Positions 6,372-13,716 of a stretch of DNA of 13,760 nucleotides are shown here, piece after piece (positions within the stretch are counted from its first letter, which is position 1; every line of letters begins with the position of its first letter). The notes below the pieces were generated by a model that was given only the letters and a program-made list of their open reading frames with translations, did no database searches and was not told where the DNA came from. This DNA is from an uncultured Lachnospiraceae bacterium (GTDB taxonomy: Bacteria; Bacillota; Clostridia; Lachnospirales; Lachnospiraceae), in NCBI GenBank assembly GCA_945827765.1, contig CALZPS010000014.1, forward strand, positions 1 through 13,760, written 5' to 3'. Made by a program: the position numbers and the translations under genes.

Positions 6372-6996
6372 CAAACTCTTCCCCCTTTCTCGATGCGGTT
6401 TCAATCAATGCAGTCTGAATTTCATTTTCATAGGTACGCATCTGTACCTCCAGAGGTGTCGGGTCAACCGTAAACCGCTTTTTCCCGAAATGATTAAAAA
6501 ATGTCAGGATTCCCAGGGTGATGCCAATCGAATAACTCACCTCAAGTACAGTAAAACCATCTGATTTTGTGCCGGTCGCAAACCGGTAAACCTGAGAAAA
6601 TACATCAGGTACATCCACATCATTATTGAATGTCATAATAGAAAACGCCGCCCCCACAAAAACCAGTACGGAAACCACTGCAGTCTTCAATATATGAAAG
6701 GCCTTTCCTTTTGTTTTCTGTTCCTCATAAGTAATGATGATATCCGTCTCACCCATATTCTGGACATCGATTCCGGGGTACTGTTCATGGATACAGGCGA
6801 TAATTTTCAACACGGAAACAACATACCGGTGTTCTCCCTGCGGGGAGATTTTTAGAAGTTTTAAAGCCTTCACTTTTGGAATGATATCCTTATTGCTGCA
6901 CTCCATGGACACAATATCTCCCAGTTTTACATCCAGGTTTGTCACCTCTACATTCCTGTCGCCTTTGATATACAACGTTTCCTTATTAGCAGCCAT
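6331..6996 (-). CDS. spoVAA: Stage V sporulation protein AA (SpoVAA)
   Basis: A 221-residue protein, slightly longer than the roughly 206 of B. subtilis. The N-terminal soluble half (about 1-105) opens with ETLYIKGDRNVEVTNLDVKLGDIVSMEC and contains a strand-rich domain ending in MGETDIIITYEEQK. Two membrane spans follow, at about 110-130 (ILKTAVVSVLVFVGAAFSIM) and about 150-168 (LEVSYSIGITLGILTFF), then a charged tail. This matches the SpoVAA pattern of a folded N-terminal domain plus membrane anchor. The ATG lies inside the last codons of the preceding 54-residue ORF (11-base overlap), which implies coupled translation. It belongs with spoVAB to the forespore-expressed set needed for dipicolinate transport. 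Identification rests on pattern, length and context, which all agree. Confidence 0.92.
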   Translation of the reverse strand: MAANKETLYIKGDRNVEVTNLDVKLGDIVSMECSNKDIIPKVKALKLLKISPQGEHRYVVSVLKIIACIHEQYPGIDVQNMGETDIIITYEEQKTKGKAFHILKTAVVSVLVFVGAAFSIMTFNNDVDVPDVFSQVYRFATGTKSDGFTVLEVSYSIGITLGILTFFNHFGKKRFTVDPTPLEVQMRTYENEIQTALIETASRKGEEFDVGKTDPSGNRRS

Positions 6997-7150
6997 ACAG
7001 TTCCTCCCCGGCAGTATTTTCTACCAGTGTTCCTTGCTGTCCGCCGCTTGTCTCTTTCACCGTTCCAAAATAATAACAGCCGCCGACCAGCATAGCCGTC
7101 AACATCATCACTGCCAGCCAGAGCCATATTTTTTTGCGTCCCTCTTCCAT
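6986..7150 (-). CDS. Small membrane-anchored protein or lipoprotein upstream of spoVAA
   Basis: An ORF of 54 residues not recognised as a named family. It begins MEEGRKKIWLWLAVMMLTAM, has a single hydrophobic segment at 8-25 after a basic RKK, and reads LVGGC at 21-25, which resembles a lipobox with C25 as the lipidated residue. The remainder (YYFGTVKETSGGQQG and on) is short, polar and ends EELYGC. The start has an excellent site, AAGGAG seven bases before the ATG, and the stop overlaps the spoVAA start by 11 bases, both signs of real translation. A candidate forespore promoter lies about 30 bases upstream. Bacillus has no gene here, to my knowledge. It may be an accessory of the SpoVA complex or a small coupling peptide for spoVAA translation. 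Function is unknown. Confidence 0.72.
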   Translation of the reverse strand: MEEGRKKIWLWLAVMMLTAMLVGGCYYFGTVKETSGGQQGTLVENTAGEELYGC

Positions 7151-7181
7151 AATCTGTCTCCTTATATTTTTTCTTCTGTCT

Positions 7182-7210
7182 TAGTATCCAGATTTTTTTT
7201 TAAAATATAC
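7182..7210 (-). promoter_or_regulatory. Candidate forespore (sigma-G/sigma-F) promoter for the spoVAA-spoVAB block
   Basis: On the minus strand GTATA (7210-7206) is followed after 17 bases by GATACTA (7188-7182). The pattern fits forespore promoters (GNATR or GYATA, then CATNNTA) with one mismatch, the G in the first -10 position. The predicted start is about 7175, leaving a leader of about 25 bases that includes the AAGGAG of the 54-residue ORF. Placement between sigF and spoVA agrees with Bacillus, where spoVA is transcribed separately from spoIIA. Confidence 0.5.
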
Positions 7211-7242
7211 GGGACACAGCAAAAAAAGATTGCCATTTCGGC

Positions 7243-7959
7243 TTATCCGCTTTCTTTTCTAAGTCTTTCAATAATTCTTTTTTCCATTCTCGACACCTGC
7301 ACCTGAGAGATTCCCATCAATTTGCCGACCGCAGACTGGGTCTTATCCTGAAAATACCGCAGATAAATCAACTGTCTTTCTTCTTTGTTCAATGTCTCCA
7401 AAAGCTGGGTGATTAACATATGATTCAAAATTTTTTCTTCTTCAGCCTCTTTTTCTACTAACTTGTCCAAAAGCCGGATTTCATTCCCTCCTTTCTGCAT
7501 AACCGGTTTGTAAATAGATTCCACCTCACAGCCAGCCTCCAGTGCTTCTGCGATTTCTTCTTTGTCCACCCCTACGCATTCAGCAAGTTCCTCTATCGTT
7601 GGTTCTCTTCCCATCGTGTCGATGAGTTGCTCCCGGGCCTGATACGTTTTGTAAGAAAGTTCTTTCAGCGAACGGCTCACCTTGATCATCCCGTCATCCC
7701 TCAGAAATCGCTTGATTTCCCCTGATATCATCGGAACTGCATAGGTTGAGAATTTTACATCGTATGAAATGTCGAACTTGTCAATGGCCTTGAGAAGTCC
7801 GATACTTCCTATTTGAAACAAATCTTCCGTATCTGTTCCTCTCCCGTAAAATCGTTTGACTACACACCAGATAAGCCCTACATTTTCCTCCACAAGCTGC
7901 TCTCTCGCTTTTTCATCCCCTTCGTGAGATTTTTTTATCAAAGCGATTGTGTGGTCCAT
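7243..7959 (-). CDS. sigF: RNA polymerase sigma factor SigF (forespore-specific)
   Basis: A 238-residue sigma-70 family protein with regions 2, 3 and 4. Region 2 (about 24-95) includes DLFQIGSIGLLKAIDKFD and FSTYAVPMISGEIKRFLRDDG; region 3 (about 96-170) includes SRSLKELSYKTYQAREQL and the helix-turn-helix-like REPTIEELAECVGV; region 4 (about 186-236) has LNKEERQLIYLRYFQDKTQSAVGKLMGISQVQVSRMEKRI. It has no region 1, as expected for the SigF/SigG/SigB group. It directs the first forespore-specific transcription after septation, and SpoIIAB holds it inactive until then. The ATG at 7959 lies 22 bases inside the end of spoIIAB with AAGGAAGGAG ahead of it. Position as third gene after spoIIAA and spoIIAB separates it from sigG, which it resembles in sequence. 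Confidence 0.96.
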   Translation of the reverse strand: MDHTIALIKKSHEGDEKAREQLVEENVGLIWCVVKRFYGRGTDTEDLFQIGSIGLLKAIDKFDISYDVKFSTYAVPMISGEIKRFLRDDGMIKVSRSLKELSYKTYQAREQLIDTMGREPTIEELAECVGVDKEEIAEALEAGCEVESIYKPVMQKGGNEIRLLDKLVEKEAEEEKILNHMLITQLLETLNKEERQLIYLRYFQDKTQSAVGKLMGISQVQVSRMEKRIIERLRKESG

Positions 7960-8393
7960 AGGCTCCTTCCTTTTCCGATTCTTTTTTCCATAAATACACT
8001 AGTGCCCTTTCCCGGGGCAGATTCTACGGTCACCTTATCCATGAACGCCTCCATAAAAGAAAATCCCATGCCCGAGCGGTCTGCCTCCGGCTTGGTCGTA
8101 TACATCGGCAACATTGCCCGTTCCACATCTTCGATTCCTTTTCCACTGTCCTTTATCGTCACAGACAGCAAATTTCCTTCGATCCGGCAGCGCAAAGATA
8201 TTTTATGAATCTCCTGTTCATACCCGTGAATGATGGCATTTGTCACTGCCTCGGAGACTGCCGTCTTTACGTCCGAAACCTCCTCTACGGTCGGATTAAG
8301 CTGTGTCATGAATGCCGCCACCGCCACTCTCGCAAACCTCTCGTTCGCTGAGCAGCTGTCAAAAATAAGTTCCATTTCATTCGTGTCGCTCAT
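7938..8393 (-). CDS. spoIIAB: Anti-sigma F factor / serine kinase SpoIIAB
   Basis: A 151-residue GHKL-fold ATPase that binds and inhibits SigF and phosphorylates SpoIIAA. The N box is visible as EAVTNAIIHGYE with E48 and N52, the G1 box as DSGKGI from D82, and the G2 box as RSGMGFSFMEAF at 106-117. An arginine at the position used to contact both partners is likely R19 or R22. The start overlaps the spoIIAA stop as ATGA and the end overlaps sigF by 22 bases, so the three proteins would be made in balanced amounts, which the partner-switch needs. The last dozen residues (KGRSLWTTQSL) extend slightly past the usual family end. Identity is firm. Confidence 0.96.
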   Translation of the reverse strand: MSDTNEMELIFDSCSANERFARVAVAAFMTQLNPTVEEVSDVKTAVSEAVTNAIIHGYEQEIHKISLRCRIEGNLLSVTIKDSGKGIEDVERAMLPMYTTKPEADRSGMGFSFMEAFMDKVTVESAPGKGTSVFMEKRIGKGRSLWTTQSL

Positions 8394-8704
8394 ACTTTTT
8401 CCTCCTCATATATCTGCATTATTTTTGTGATTCCTGACATTGTCAATATCTTGCGGATCCGCTCTTTTGTGTTTACTGCCCACACTTCCCCGCCAATCAG
8501 ATGAACCAGCCGGTATCGTCCCATAATCGCTCCTATCCCTGAACTATCCATAAATTCTGTCCCCTCAAAATCAAAAATAACGTATTTGATATGATTGCGC
8601 TCAATCAGCGCATCTGCGTTCTTACGAAGTTCTTCCGCACTATGATGATCTACTTCTCTGGGAAGAAATATCGTAAGACAGTTTTCCTGAACCTGATACT
8701 CCAT
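8390..8704 (-). CDS. spoIIAA: Anti-anti-sigma factor SpoIIAA
   Basis: A 104-residue STAS-domain protein. The phosphorylation site is S55 in FMDSSGIGAIMGRY, equivalent to S58 of Bacillus SpoIIAA. In its dephosphorylated form (made by SpoIIE, not in this window) it pulls SpoIIAB off SigF. The frame can be extended to a GTG at 8719, but the ribosome site GAGGTGG lies inside that extension and six bases before the ATG at 8704, so 8704 is the better start (MEYQVQENCLTIFLPREVDHH). It is the first gene of the spoIIA operon, separated from the upstream TPR gene by a terminator and 178 bases. Confidence 0.95.
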   Translation of the reverse strand: MEYQVQENCLTIFLPREVDHHSAEELRKNADALIERNHIKYVIFDFEGTEFMDSSGIGAIMGRYRLVHLIGGEVWAVNTKERIRKILTMSGITKIMQIYEEEKV

Positions 8705-8757
8705 CTTACTCCACCTCACTATGTAATTGTTGGGTGCAAAATGTTTTTTACCCCGTA

Positions 8758-8764
8758 TTTGACA
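8758..8764 (-). promoter_or_regulatory. Possible Spo0A box upstream of spoIIAA
   Basis: The minus strand reads TGTCAAA (context ACTGTCAAAT), which fits the core of the published Spo0A box TTTGTCRAA; spoIIA is activated by Spo0A~P with sigma-H in Bacillus. An adjoining TGGCGAC is a poorer match at a spacing unlike known tandem boxes. No convincing sigma-H -35/-10 pair could be placed, so this is a weak call. A 12-base palindrome AGCCACGTGGCT at 8785-8796 lies just upstream and may be another operator; its binder is unknown. Confidence 0.33.
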
Positions 8765-8812
8765 GTCGCCAAATGTCTGCAGGCAGCCACGTGGCTCGTT
8801 GTTTCACATACA

Positions 8813-8844
8813 ATGAAAAAGGATATGCAATCTCTCACATATCC
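8813..8844 (-). terminator. Rho-independent terminator after the TPR gene
   Basis: On the minus strand GGATATG (8844-8838) pairs with CATATCC (8827-8821) around a ten-base loop, followed directly by TTTTT and more T-rich sequence. It lies about 40 bases after the stop of the TPR gene and separates the folC transcript from spoIIA. The stem is short (seven pairs plus possible wobbles), so termination may be partial. Confidence 0.72.
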
Positions 8845-8882
8845 TTTCTTATCCTTCGTATATTTTTCTTCGGCGCACATTT

Positions 8883-10250
8883 CTATTCCGAAACTGTTCC
8901 CTCTCCGGAGACTTCCACGCTCTCCGCAGCAATCGCGTCGAGTTCTGCTCTGGCTGTATTTGCGTAATCCGTATCCGGGAAGAGTTCCGTCACGCGGCTT
9001 AAATACCTCGTAGCGCTTTCGGCATCTCCGTTTTTGTGACATGCCAGTCCCAGATGCAGCAATGCACCGCCTCCATCATATCCTTCATCCATGCGCACCA
9101 CTTTTTCCAGTTTTTCAATCGCAGTCGGATAATTCACCACGTTGTACGACTCCATGCCTCCGTTGTACAAAATCTGGCAGGCATATGGGTAAATTTTTCC
9201 TGCAAGGTCATCATACAATGCCTGTCCGCGCGCACCCAATGCATTTCGGTTTACGAGCAGCAGCACATCTGCCATCACATCTTCACTGTAGTTTCTCGAC
9301 TGGTACTGTTCTGATACATTCATCAGATTTTCATAACTGTCCAGTGTGCTCGCGGCAGTCTGCGCAGCCGCCTCTGTGTCGGCATTTGTCGCCCTGTATG
9401 TATCGAGCATTCTGGTCTGCGCACTGATCTGAGCCTCCAGCACCCCGATACGTTCACTGTAATCCAGTATTTCCTTATTCATCCGCGCAGCCTTTGACTG
9501 CTGAGTCGCCGGTACGATCAAATACCATACAACTGCCGCCCCGACCAATACTCCAATTACCAGATTCAGCCAGCCAAACCGGCTGCCGGACTCTAGCCTG
9601 CCCAACCGTCCGGGCTGGATGACCGTATCATTCCCCTGTTTGTACTCTATTGGCTTGCTCCGGTTTGATTCTTCTGCCTTGCTGTTTTCCTTTGTCCTGC
9701 GCCCGCGCTGTCTCGCCAATTCCTGCATATACCGCAGGGTCATTTCATTGGTCGTATCAAGTTTTCTGGCGGTTTTAAGGAGCTGGCGCGCACGTGCATA
9801 CTGCTCTGTGCGCAGATACAAAAGTGCCAGCAGCTGGTATGCCTTCAAAAATGTGGGATGCATGGAAATGATCTTCTTCAACTGAATCATCGCCATATCC
9901 TCAGCATCCTGCGTGCAGTAAACCAGACACTGATTATATTTCTTCACCGCCTGATTGACAGTTTCCAACTCCTTTGCAGAATCCTGTATATTTTGTACAT
10001 ATTCATTGGCAATGTTATCTCGAGGCTGCAGATTCTTGCTGATAATCCACTCTACCAGTGCCTCCGCCACTTCGCCTCGGCCATAGTACAAAAGCCCCAG
10101 CAAATTTCTGGCGGCAATATTATTCCGATTATACTGCAGGCTGCGCCGCAGCGAAATAATTGCCCCGGAAATATCCCGAATCTGTGCCCGCTTAAGTCCA
10201 TCGTTGTACCAGTAATTTGACTGATACATGATTTTCTTCGTGTAGTCCAT
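8883..10250 (-). CDS. TPR-repeat membrane protein with central coiled coil
   Basis: A 455-residue protein of no named function. The N-terminal part (about 12-180) has TPR-like helix pairs, such as AIISLRRSLQYNRNNIAARNLLGLLYYGRGEVAEAL and FLKAYQLLALLYLRTEQYARARQLL. A basic, polar linker (181-222) leads to one membrane span at about 225-247 (GWLNLVIGVLVGAAVVWYLIVP), then a probable coiled coil at 252-305 and further TPR-like repeats at about 355-440 (ESYNVVNYPTAIEKLEKVVRMD, then HLGLACHKNGDAESATRYLSRV). With no signal peptide and a basic stretch before the span, the N-terminal repeats are probably in the cytoplasm and the C-terminal ones outside. This would give a scaffold with interaction surfaces on both sides. 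It lies 57 bases after the 44-residue gene; its start has GGGTGAG. Confidence 0.85.
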   Translation of the reverse strand: MDYTKKIMYQSNYWYNDGLKRAQIRDISGAIISLRRSLQYNRNNIAARNLLGLLYYGRGEVAEALVEWIISKNLQPRDNIANEYVQNIQDSAKELETVNQAVKKYNQCLVYCTQDAEDMAMIQLKKIISMHPTFLKAYQLLALLYLRTEQYARARQLLKTARKLDTTNEMTLRYMQELARQRGRRTKENSKAEESNRSKPIEYKQGNDTVIQPGRLGRLESGSRFGWLNLVIGVLVGAAVVWYLIVPATQQSKAARMNKEILDYSERIGVLEAQISAQTRMLDTYRATNADTEAAAQTAASTLDSYENLMNVSEQYQSRNYSEDVMADVLLLVNRNALGARGQALYDDLAGKIYPYACQILYNGGMESYNVVNYPTAIEKLEKVVRMDEGYDGGGALLHLGLACHKNGDAESATRYLSRVTELFPDTDYANTARAELDAIAAESVEVSGEGTVSE

Positions 10251-10307
10251 CTATACTCACCCTAATCCTTCTGTCACAGCGCGCGCCTCACGGCATGCTC
10301 TGTAATC

Positions 10308-10442
10308 TCACTTCGATTGTTCCATCACCTGTTTCAAAAGATCGGACAAATCTGTCAAATCCTCCTGATACACGGCATCTTCTATTTCTTCTACTTCCAG
10401 ACTCGGTTTGAATTTCTTTAGTTCCTCTTCATAATTGAGCAT
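10308..10442 (-). CDS. Small acidic protein coupled to folC
   Basis: A 44-residue protein, MLNYEEELKKFKPSLEVEEI and on to LLKQVMEQSK, rich in Glu and Asp and probably helical. The frame runs back to 10544 inside folC, but the ATG at 10442 has a perfect AGGAGG seven bases ahead and overlaps the folC stop by one base (TGATG), so this is the clear start. No domain was recognised. Short proteins with this ELKKFKPSLEVEEIED pattern appear, from memory, near folC in related Clostridia, but I cannot confirm that here. It may act with the TPR protein encoded 57 bases downstream. Confidence 0.78.
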   Translation of the reverse strand: MLNYEEELKKFKPSLEVEEIEDAVYQEDLTDLSDLLKQVMEQSK

Positions 10443-11725
10443 CACATATCCTCCTGTATCCATCTTTTGAGCATTCCTACCAGATAAAGGGAACCGAGGC
10501 AATATACGGTCCGCCCGTCCTGGTTGGCCGTCACATAATCCCACGCATCACCCGGCACCGGCTTTTCAATCACCGGTTTGTCGGTATATCTGCGGAAGAT
10601 CTGTGCCAACACCTGTATATCTGCCGCCCGCTTTTCTGCAATCTGCGTCACCACGAAACAATCAACATCCGTAAGTGTACACAGACGGGCAATCATCTCT
10701 TCGTATTCTTTGTCCGCCACAGCCGAAAACAGAATCATTTTCCTGCCGCTGTGTGCTGAAACAGTCTCTGCAAAACGTTCGATCGCACTGATATTGTGTG
10801 CGCCGTCTACATAGATACCGGGACGGATTTCTTCCATCCTGCCCTGCCATACCACATGTTCCAATGCCCTCTGCCAATCGGATATTCGCCCCTCCTGCCC
10901 AAACAAAAGACGCATTACCTCCAAAGCCAGCAGTGCATTCTCGGCCTGATACGGTGCAGTGCTGCAAAGTCTCCATGTAGTACCTTCATAATACTGATTT
11001 ACGCAGGAAAATGCAATATGTTTCTCGTAGGTTGTGAGAATTTCGAACGCAGTTTTCTCTGTTTTTTTACATGGTGCGCCAACATCTGACGCTTTTTTCT
11101 CAATTACCCTGTCACTTTCCTCTCTGTTTTCCATATAGATTACCGGCACATGCGCTTTGATAATTCCACTTTTCTCGGCGGCGATTTCCTCAATAGTATT
11201 TCCCAGCCACTGCATATGATCTCTGCCAATTGAAGTAATGACACAGCACACCGGATGCTCCACCACATTCGTGGCATCCAGTCTGCCTCCGAGTCCTGTT
11301 TCCAGCACGGCATATTCCACACCGGCCTTTGCAAAAGCAGCCATCGCCATACCAAATATAAATTCAAAAAAGGTAGGATGTGAAAGCCCCTTCCGTTCCA
11401 TTTCCCCCACCTTTTCTTTCACCTCTTCAAATGTTTCCGTAAACTCTGCATCGGAAATCTGCTGCCCGTCTATGACAATCCGTTCATTTATCTTCACCAG
11501 ATGAGGTGACGTAAACAGCCCTGTACGTTTTCCCTGTGCACGCAGCATGGCATCTACATAGGCACAGACTGAACCTTTGCCGTTTGTCCCCGCCACATGG
11601 ATTACCTTCAACCGTTGCTGCGGATTTCCAATCAATTCCAAAAATGCTCTGGTATTTCCCAAATCATTCTTGACCGTAAACCTGGGAATATCCAATATAT
11701 ATTCCACAGCCTGCTGATATGTCAT
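10442..11725 (-). CDS. folC: Folylpolyglutamate synthase / dihydrofolate synthase FolC
   Basis: A 427-residue Mur-ligase family enzyme that adds glutamate to folates (and in many bacteria also to dihydropteroate) in the cytoplasm using ATP. The P-loop is HVAGTNGKGS at 43-52, followed by the family signature FTSPHLVKINERI at 71-83. Further family features are FFEFIFGMAMAAFA, LETGLGGRLDATNV, ITSIGRDHMQWLG, and YVDGAHN in the C-terminal domain. Length is normal for FolC. The ATG at 11725 has AAGGGAG upstream. It starts 60 bases after the LtaS-like gene, and its stop overlaps the next small gene. Whether it is mono- or bifunctional cannot be told from sequence alone. Confidence 0.95.
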   Translation of the reverse strand: MTYQQAVEYILDIPRFTVKNDLGNTRAFLELIGNPQQRLKVIHVAGTNGKGSVCAYVDAMLRAQGKRTGLFTSPHLVKINERIVIDGQQISDAEFTETFEEVKEKVGEMERKGLSHPTFFEFIFGMAMAAFAKAGVEYAVLETGLGGRLDATNVVEHPVCCVITSIGRDHMQWLGNTIEEIAAEKSGIIKAHVPVIYMENREESDRVIEKKASDVGAPCKKTEKTAFEILTTYEKHIAFSCVNQYYEGTTWRLCSTAPYQAENALLALEVMRLLFGQEGRISDWQRALEHVVWQGRMEEIRPGIYVDGAHNISAIERFAETVSAHSGRKMILFSAVADKEYEEMIARLCTLTDVDCFVVTQIAEKRAADIQVLAQIFRRYTDKPVIEKPVPGDAWDYVTANQDGRTVYCLGSLYLVGMLKRWIQEDM

Positions 11726-11785
11726 ACTTTCACTCCCTTCGGCTGCGTTTTTTTTCCATACATATAATCGCCACAGCGAAGGATG

Positions 11786-13714
11786 CTACTCCTCCGCTGT
11801 CACAAATGCATTACGTCCCACCGCCACATCATTCTCCGTCTCCGGCAGTTCCACCAATGTTCCTTCCAGATACTCATACTTTTTGGAAGTCCTGAATATC
11901 GTATTACTTGAGCCAACCTGAGCCAGCCAGACAACATCCCCGTCATTCAACTGTGATTTTTTCAAATCCACCCGGGTATTATTCAAAAATGAAGTGCTTT
12001 GTTTTTCTCCGTTGATATACACTTTGGTCTGTTTCGTAAAATTCTCTCCGTATATACTGTAACTGCCGTCTGACTGCTCCACCAAGCCGGATACAATTGT
12101 GTCACGGACTCCCATCATCATATGACCTTCGGTAATCGGATTTCCGCTCTCTTCATAGACATACTGTTCCCCATAAAGGATATCATACTGCAAAAGTTCC
12201 AAGTCCGACAGATAATTCTTCGTCGATTTTCGCTGCTGATGATAATTAAAAATCGTACCTACATGGATATCCAGCCTGTCGAGGACTTCCGCCATAATCT
12301 GATATGCCGCATAGTTGCCGTCTTTCTTTTCCAGGCCGATATTGTCCCAGATCACATAATTGGTATTGTACAAATATTTGCTTTTGACATCTTTTGCCTG
12401 TAGTCCCATCGTCGGCAGATGGTCTCCGTAAAATACGATGACGGTCGGCTCCCCGCGCTCTTCCATGGCCGCCACCAGATCCCCGGCAAATTTATCCATC
12501 TCATACACCATATTTACATAATATTCCCAAGCGTACATACGACCTTCATCTTCCACGCCGCTGACTAAAATCCGCGGATTGTCGATCACACGCTCTGTAG
12601 GATAATCTCCATGTCCCTGCACACTGATGGTCATTACAAAATCGGTTCCTTCCGTGGTATCCAGAGAATCGATGATATGCGGTATCAGCACATCATCCGT
12701 TGCCCAGCCTTTTGCGGTCAACTGCAGGATATTCATAAACTCCTTGCTTGTATAATGGTCAAATCCCATGTTGTTGTACACCAGTGCACGGCTGTAAAAA
12801 TTACCACCGTTATTGTGCAGTGCCTCCGCACCGTAACCGAGACTTTTCAGCGCGCTCGCCGCACTCTCGAGTACATTGTACTTGGCATATGTCTTGTACG
12901 GATACTCTCCCGGTCCAAAGAAACGCATACTCATCCCGGTCAGCACTTCAAACTCCGTGTTGGCAGTTCCGGCTCCGACAGACGGTGCTTTGAAATAACC
13001 GGAAGAATACTCCTGTGACATCCGCCGCAAATTAGGAATCGGATCTTCCGTAAACTGCAGCCATTCCACCTCTGTCGGATCAAAATAAGATTCTAACTGA
13101 ACAAAAATAATATTCGGCAGCGCCGCCTCAGACCGCCCCGTCTCGTTGATATTGATTGAACCGTTGTTGCGGATTGCTTCCATCGTCTCCTTGCTGTATC
13201 CCGCCGGCTCATCGATCCCGGTATCCAGAACACTCGCCACAAAACAATAGGGGAACCCATAGTCCTCATAGGCAAATGCAATGTTGCCGAAATAATTGGA
13301 AATCACCCGCGAATCAATGGCTGCCTCCGTCAGAAAACTGTATGCAGTACACCAGATCACTACCCCGGCGATTGCAAGAATACGATGCATTTTACCCTGA
13401 TATTGTCCGCCGCGTTTCCACATGGAAATCAACCATATAATAACCGCCACGCTTGCAATACTTAATAGGATAATCTCAATCGTTGAGAAATAATTTGTCG
13501 TCAGGGAAATCGCATCTGACAATACCACCAAATCCTGTGCATTTAACGGTGTCACACGCATCGTCAGCAGATACCCGTTGGCAAATCCGCCAATCAGCCA
13601 GACCACGCTGATTAAAAACCGCACAAAAATCCTGCGTTTAAACAAATATACAACCGAAAACGTCACACAAATCAAAAATGCGTTATATAAAAACACGAGC
13701 GGTGTATCCACCAT
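11786..13714 (-). CDS. LtaS-like sulfatase-fold membrane phosphotransferase, 5' end missing
   Basis: At least 642 residues of a lipoteichoic-acid-synthase-family protein. Membrane spans are seen at about 8-24, 30-50, 79-98 and 110-130, then an outside catalytic domain at about 198-500: E208 in FVQLESYFD, the probable nucleophile T250 in GAGTANTEFEVLTG, H368 in VQGHGDYP and D431-H432 in FYGDHLP, the metal and catalytic positions of this family. A C-terminal extension (about 545-620, including IYGENFTKQTKVYINGEKQS) looks like an IPT/TIG-type beta domain. The likely reaction is transfer of glycerol-phosphate or a similar head group from lipid to a surface polymer. The frame is still open at the end of genomic DNA (13716), no ribosome site can be seen, and family members usually begin earlier, so the Met at 13714 is probably internal. 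Confidence 0.88.
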   Translation of the reverse strand: MVDTPLVFLYNAFLICVTFSVVYLFKRRIFVRFLISVVWLIGGFANGYLLTMRVTPLNAQDLVVLSDAISLTTNYFSTIEIILLSIASVAVIIWLISMWKRGGQYQGKMHRILAIAGVVIWCTAYSFLTEAAIDSRVISNYFGNIAFAYEDYGFPYCFVASVLDTGIDEPAGYSKETMEAIRNNGSININETGRSEAALPNIIFVQLESYFDPTEVEWLQFTEDPIPNLRRMSQEYSSGYFKAPSVGAGTANTEFEVLTGMSMRFFGPGEYPYKTYAKYNVLESAASALKSLGYGAEALHNNGGNFYSRALVYNNMGFDHYTSKEFMNILQLTAKGWATDDVLIPHIIDSLDTTEGTDFVMTISVQGHGDYPTERVIDNPRILVSGVEDEGRMYAWEYYVNMVYEMDKFAGDLVAAMEERGEPTVIVFYGDHLPTMGLQAKDVKSKYLYNTNYVIWDNIGLEKKDGNYAAYQIMAEVLDRLDIHVGTIFNYHQQRKSTKNYLSDLELLQYDILYGEQYVYEESGNPITEGHMMMGVRDTIVSGLVEQSDGSYSIYGENFTKQTKVYINGEKQSTSFLNNTRVDLKKSQLNDGDVVWLAQVGSSNTIFRTSKKYEYLEGTLVELPETENDVAVGRNAFVTAEE

Positions 13715-13716
13715 AT

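Noticed and set aside
5907..6473. 188-residue plus-strand ORF across spoVAB and the end of spoVAA
   Set aside because: It overlaps two recognisable genes and its composition (many Lys, Ser, Cys, no domain) is that of an antisense frame.
7211..7242. Hairpin GCC-GAAAT-GGC plus T7 after sigF as a terminator
   Set aside because: Only three base pairs in the stem; the T-run alone is not sufficient evidence.
6734..7306. 190-residue plus-strand ORF across spoVAA, the small ORF and the end of sigF
   Set aside because: No ribosome site or family pattern; it is hydrophobic and Phe/Ser-rich because it is complementary to coding and T-rich spacer DNA.
8719..9042. 107-residue minus-strand ORF covering the spoIIAA upstream region
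   Set aside because: It runs through the TPR terminator hairpin and in another frame of the TPR gene, with no conserved pattern.
1..13716. Mobile element, prophage, defence system or biosynthetic cluster
   Set aside because: No transposase, integrase, phage, CRISPR or toxin-antitoxin gene was recognised; the content is core chromosomal sporulation and housekeeping genes.
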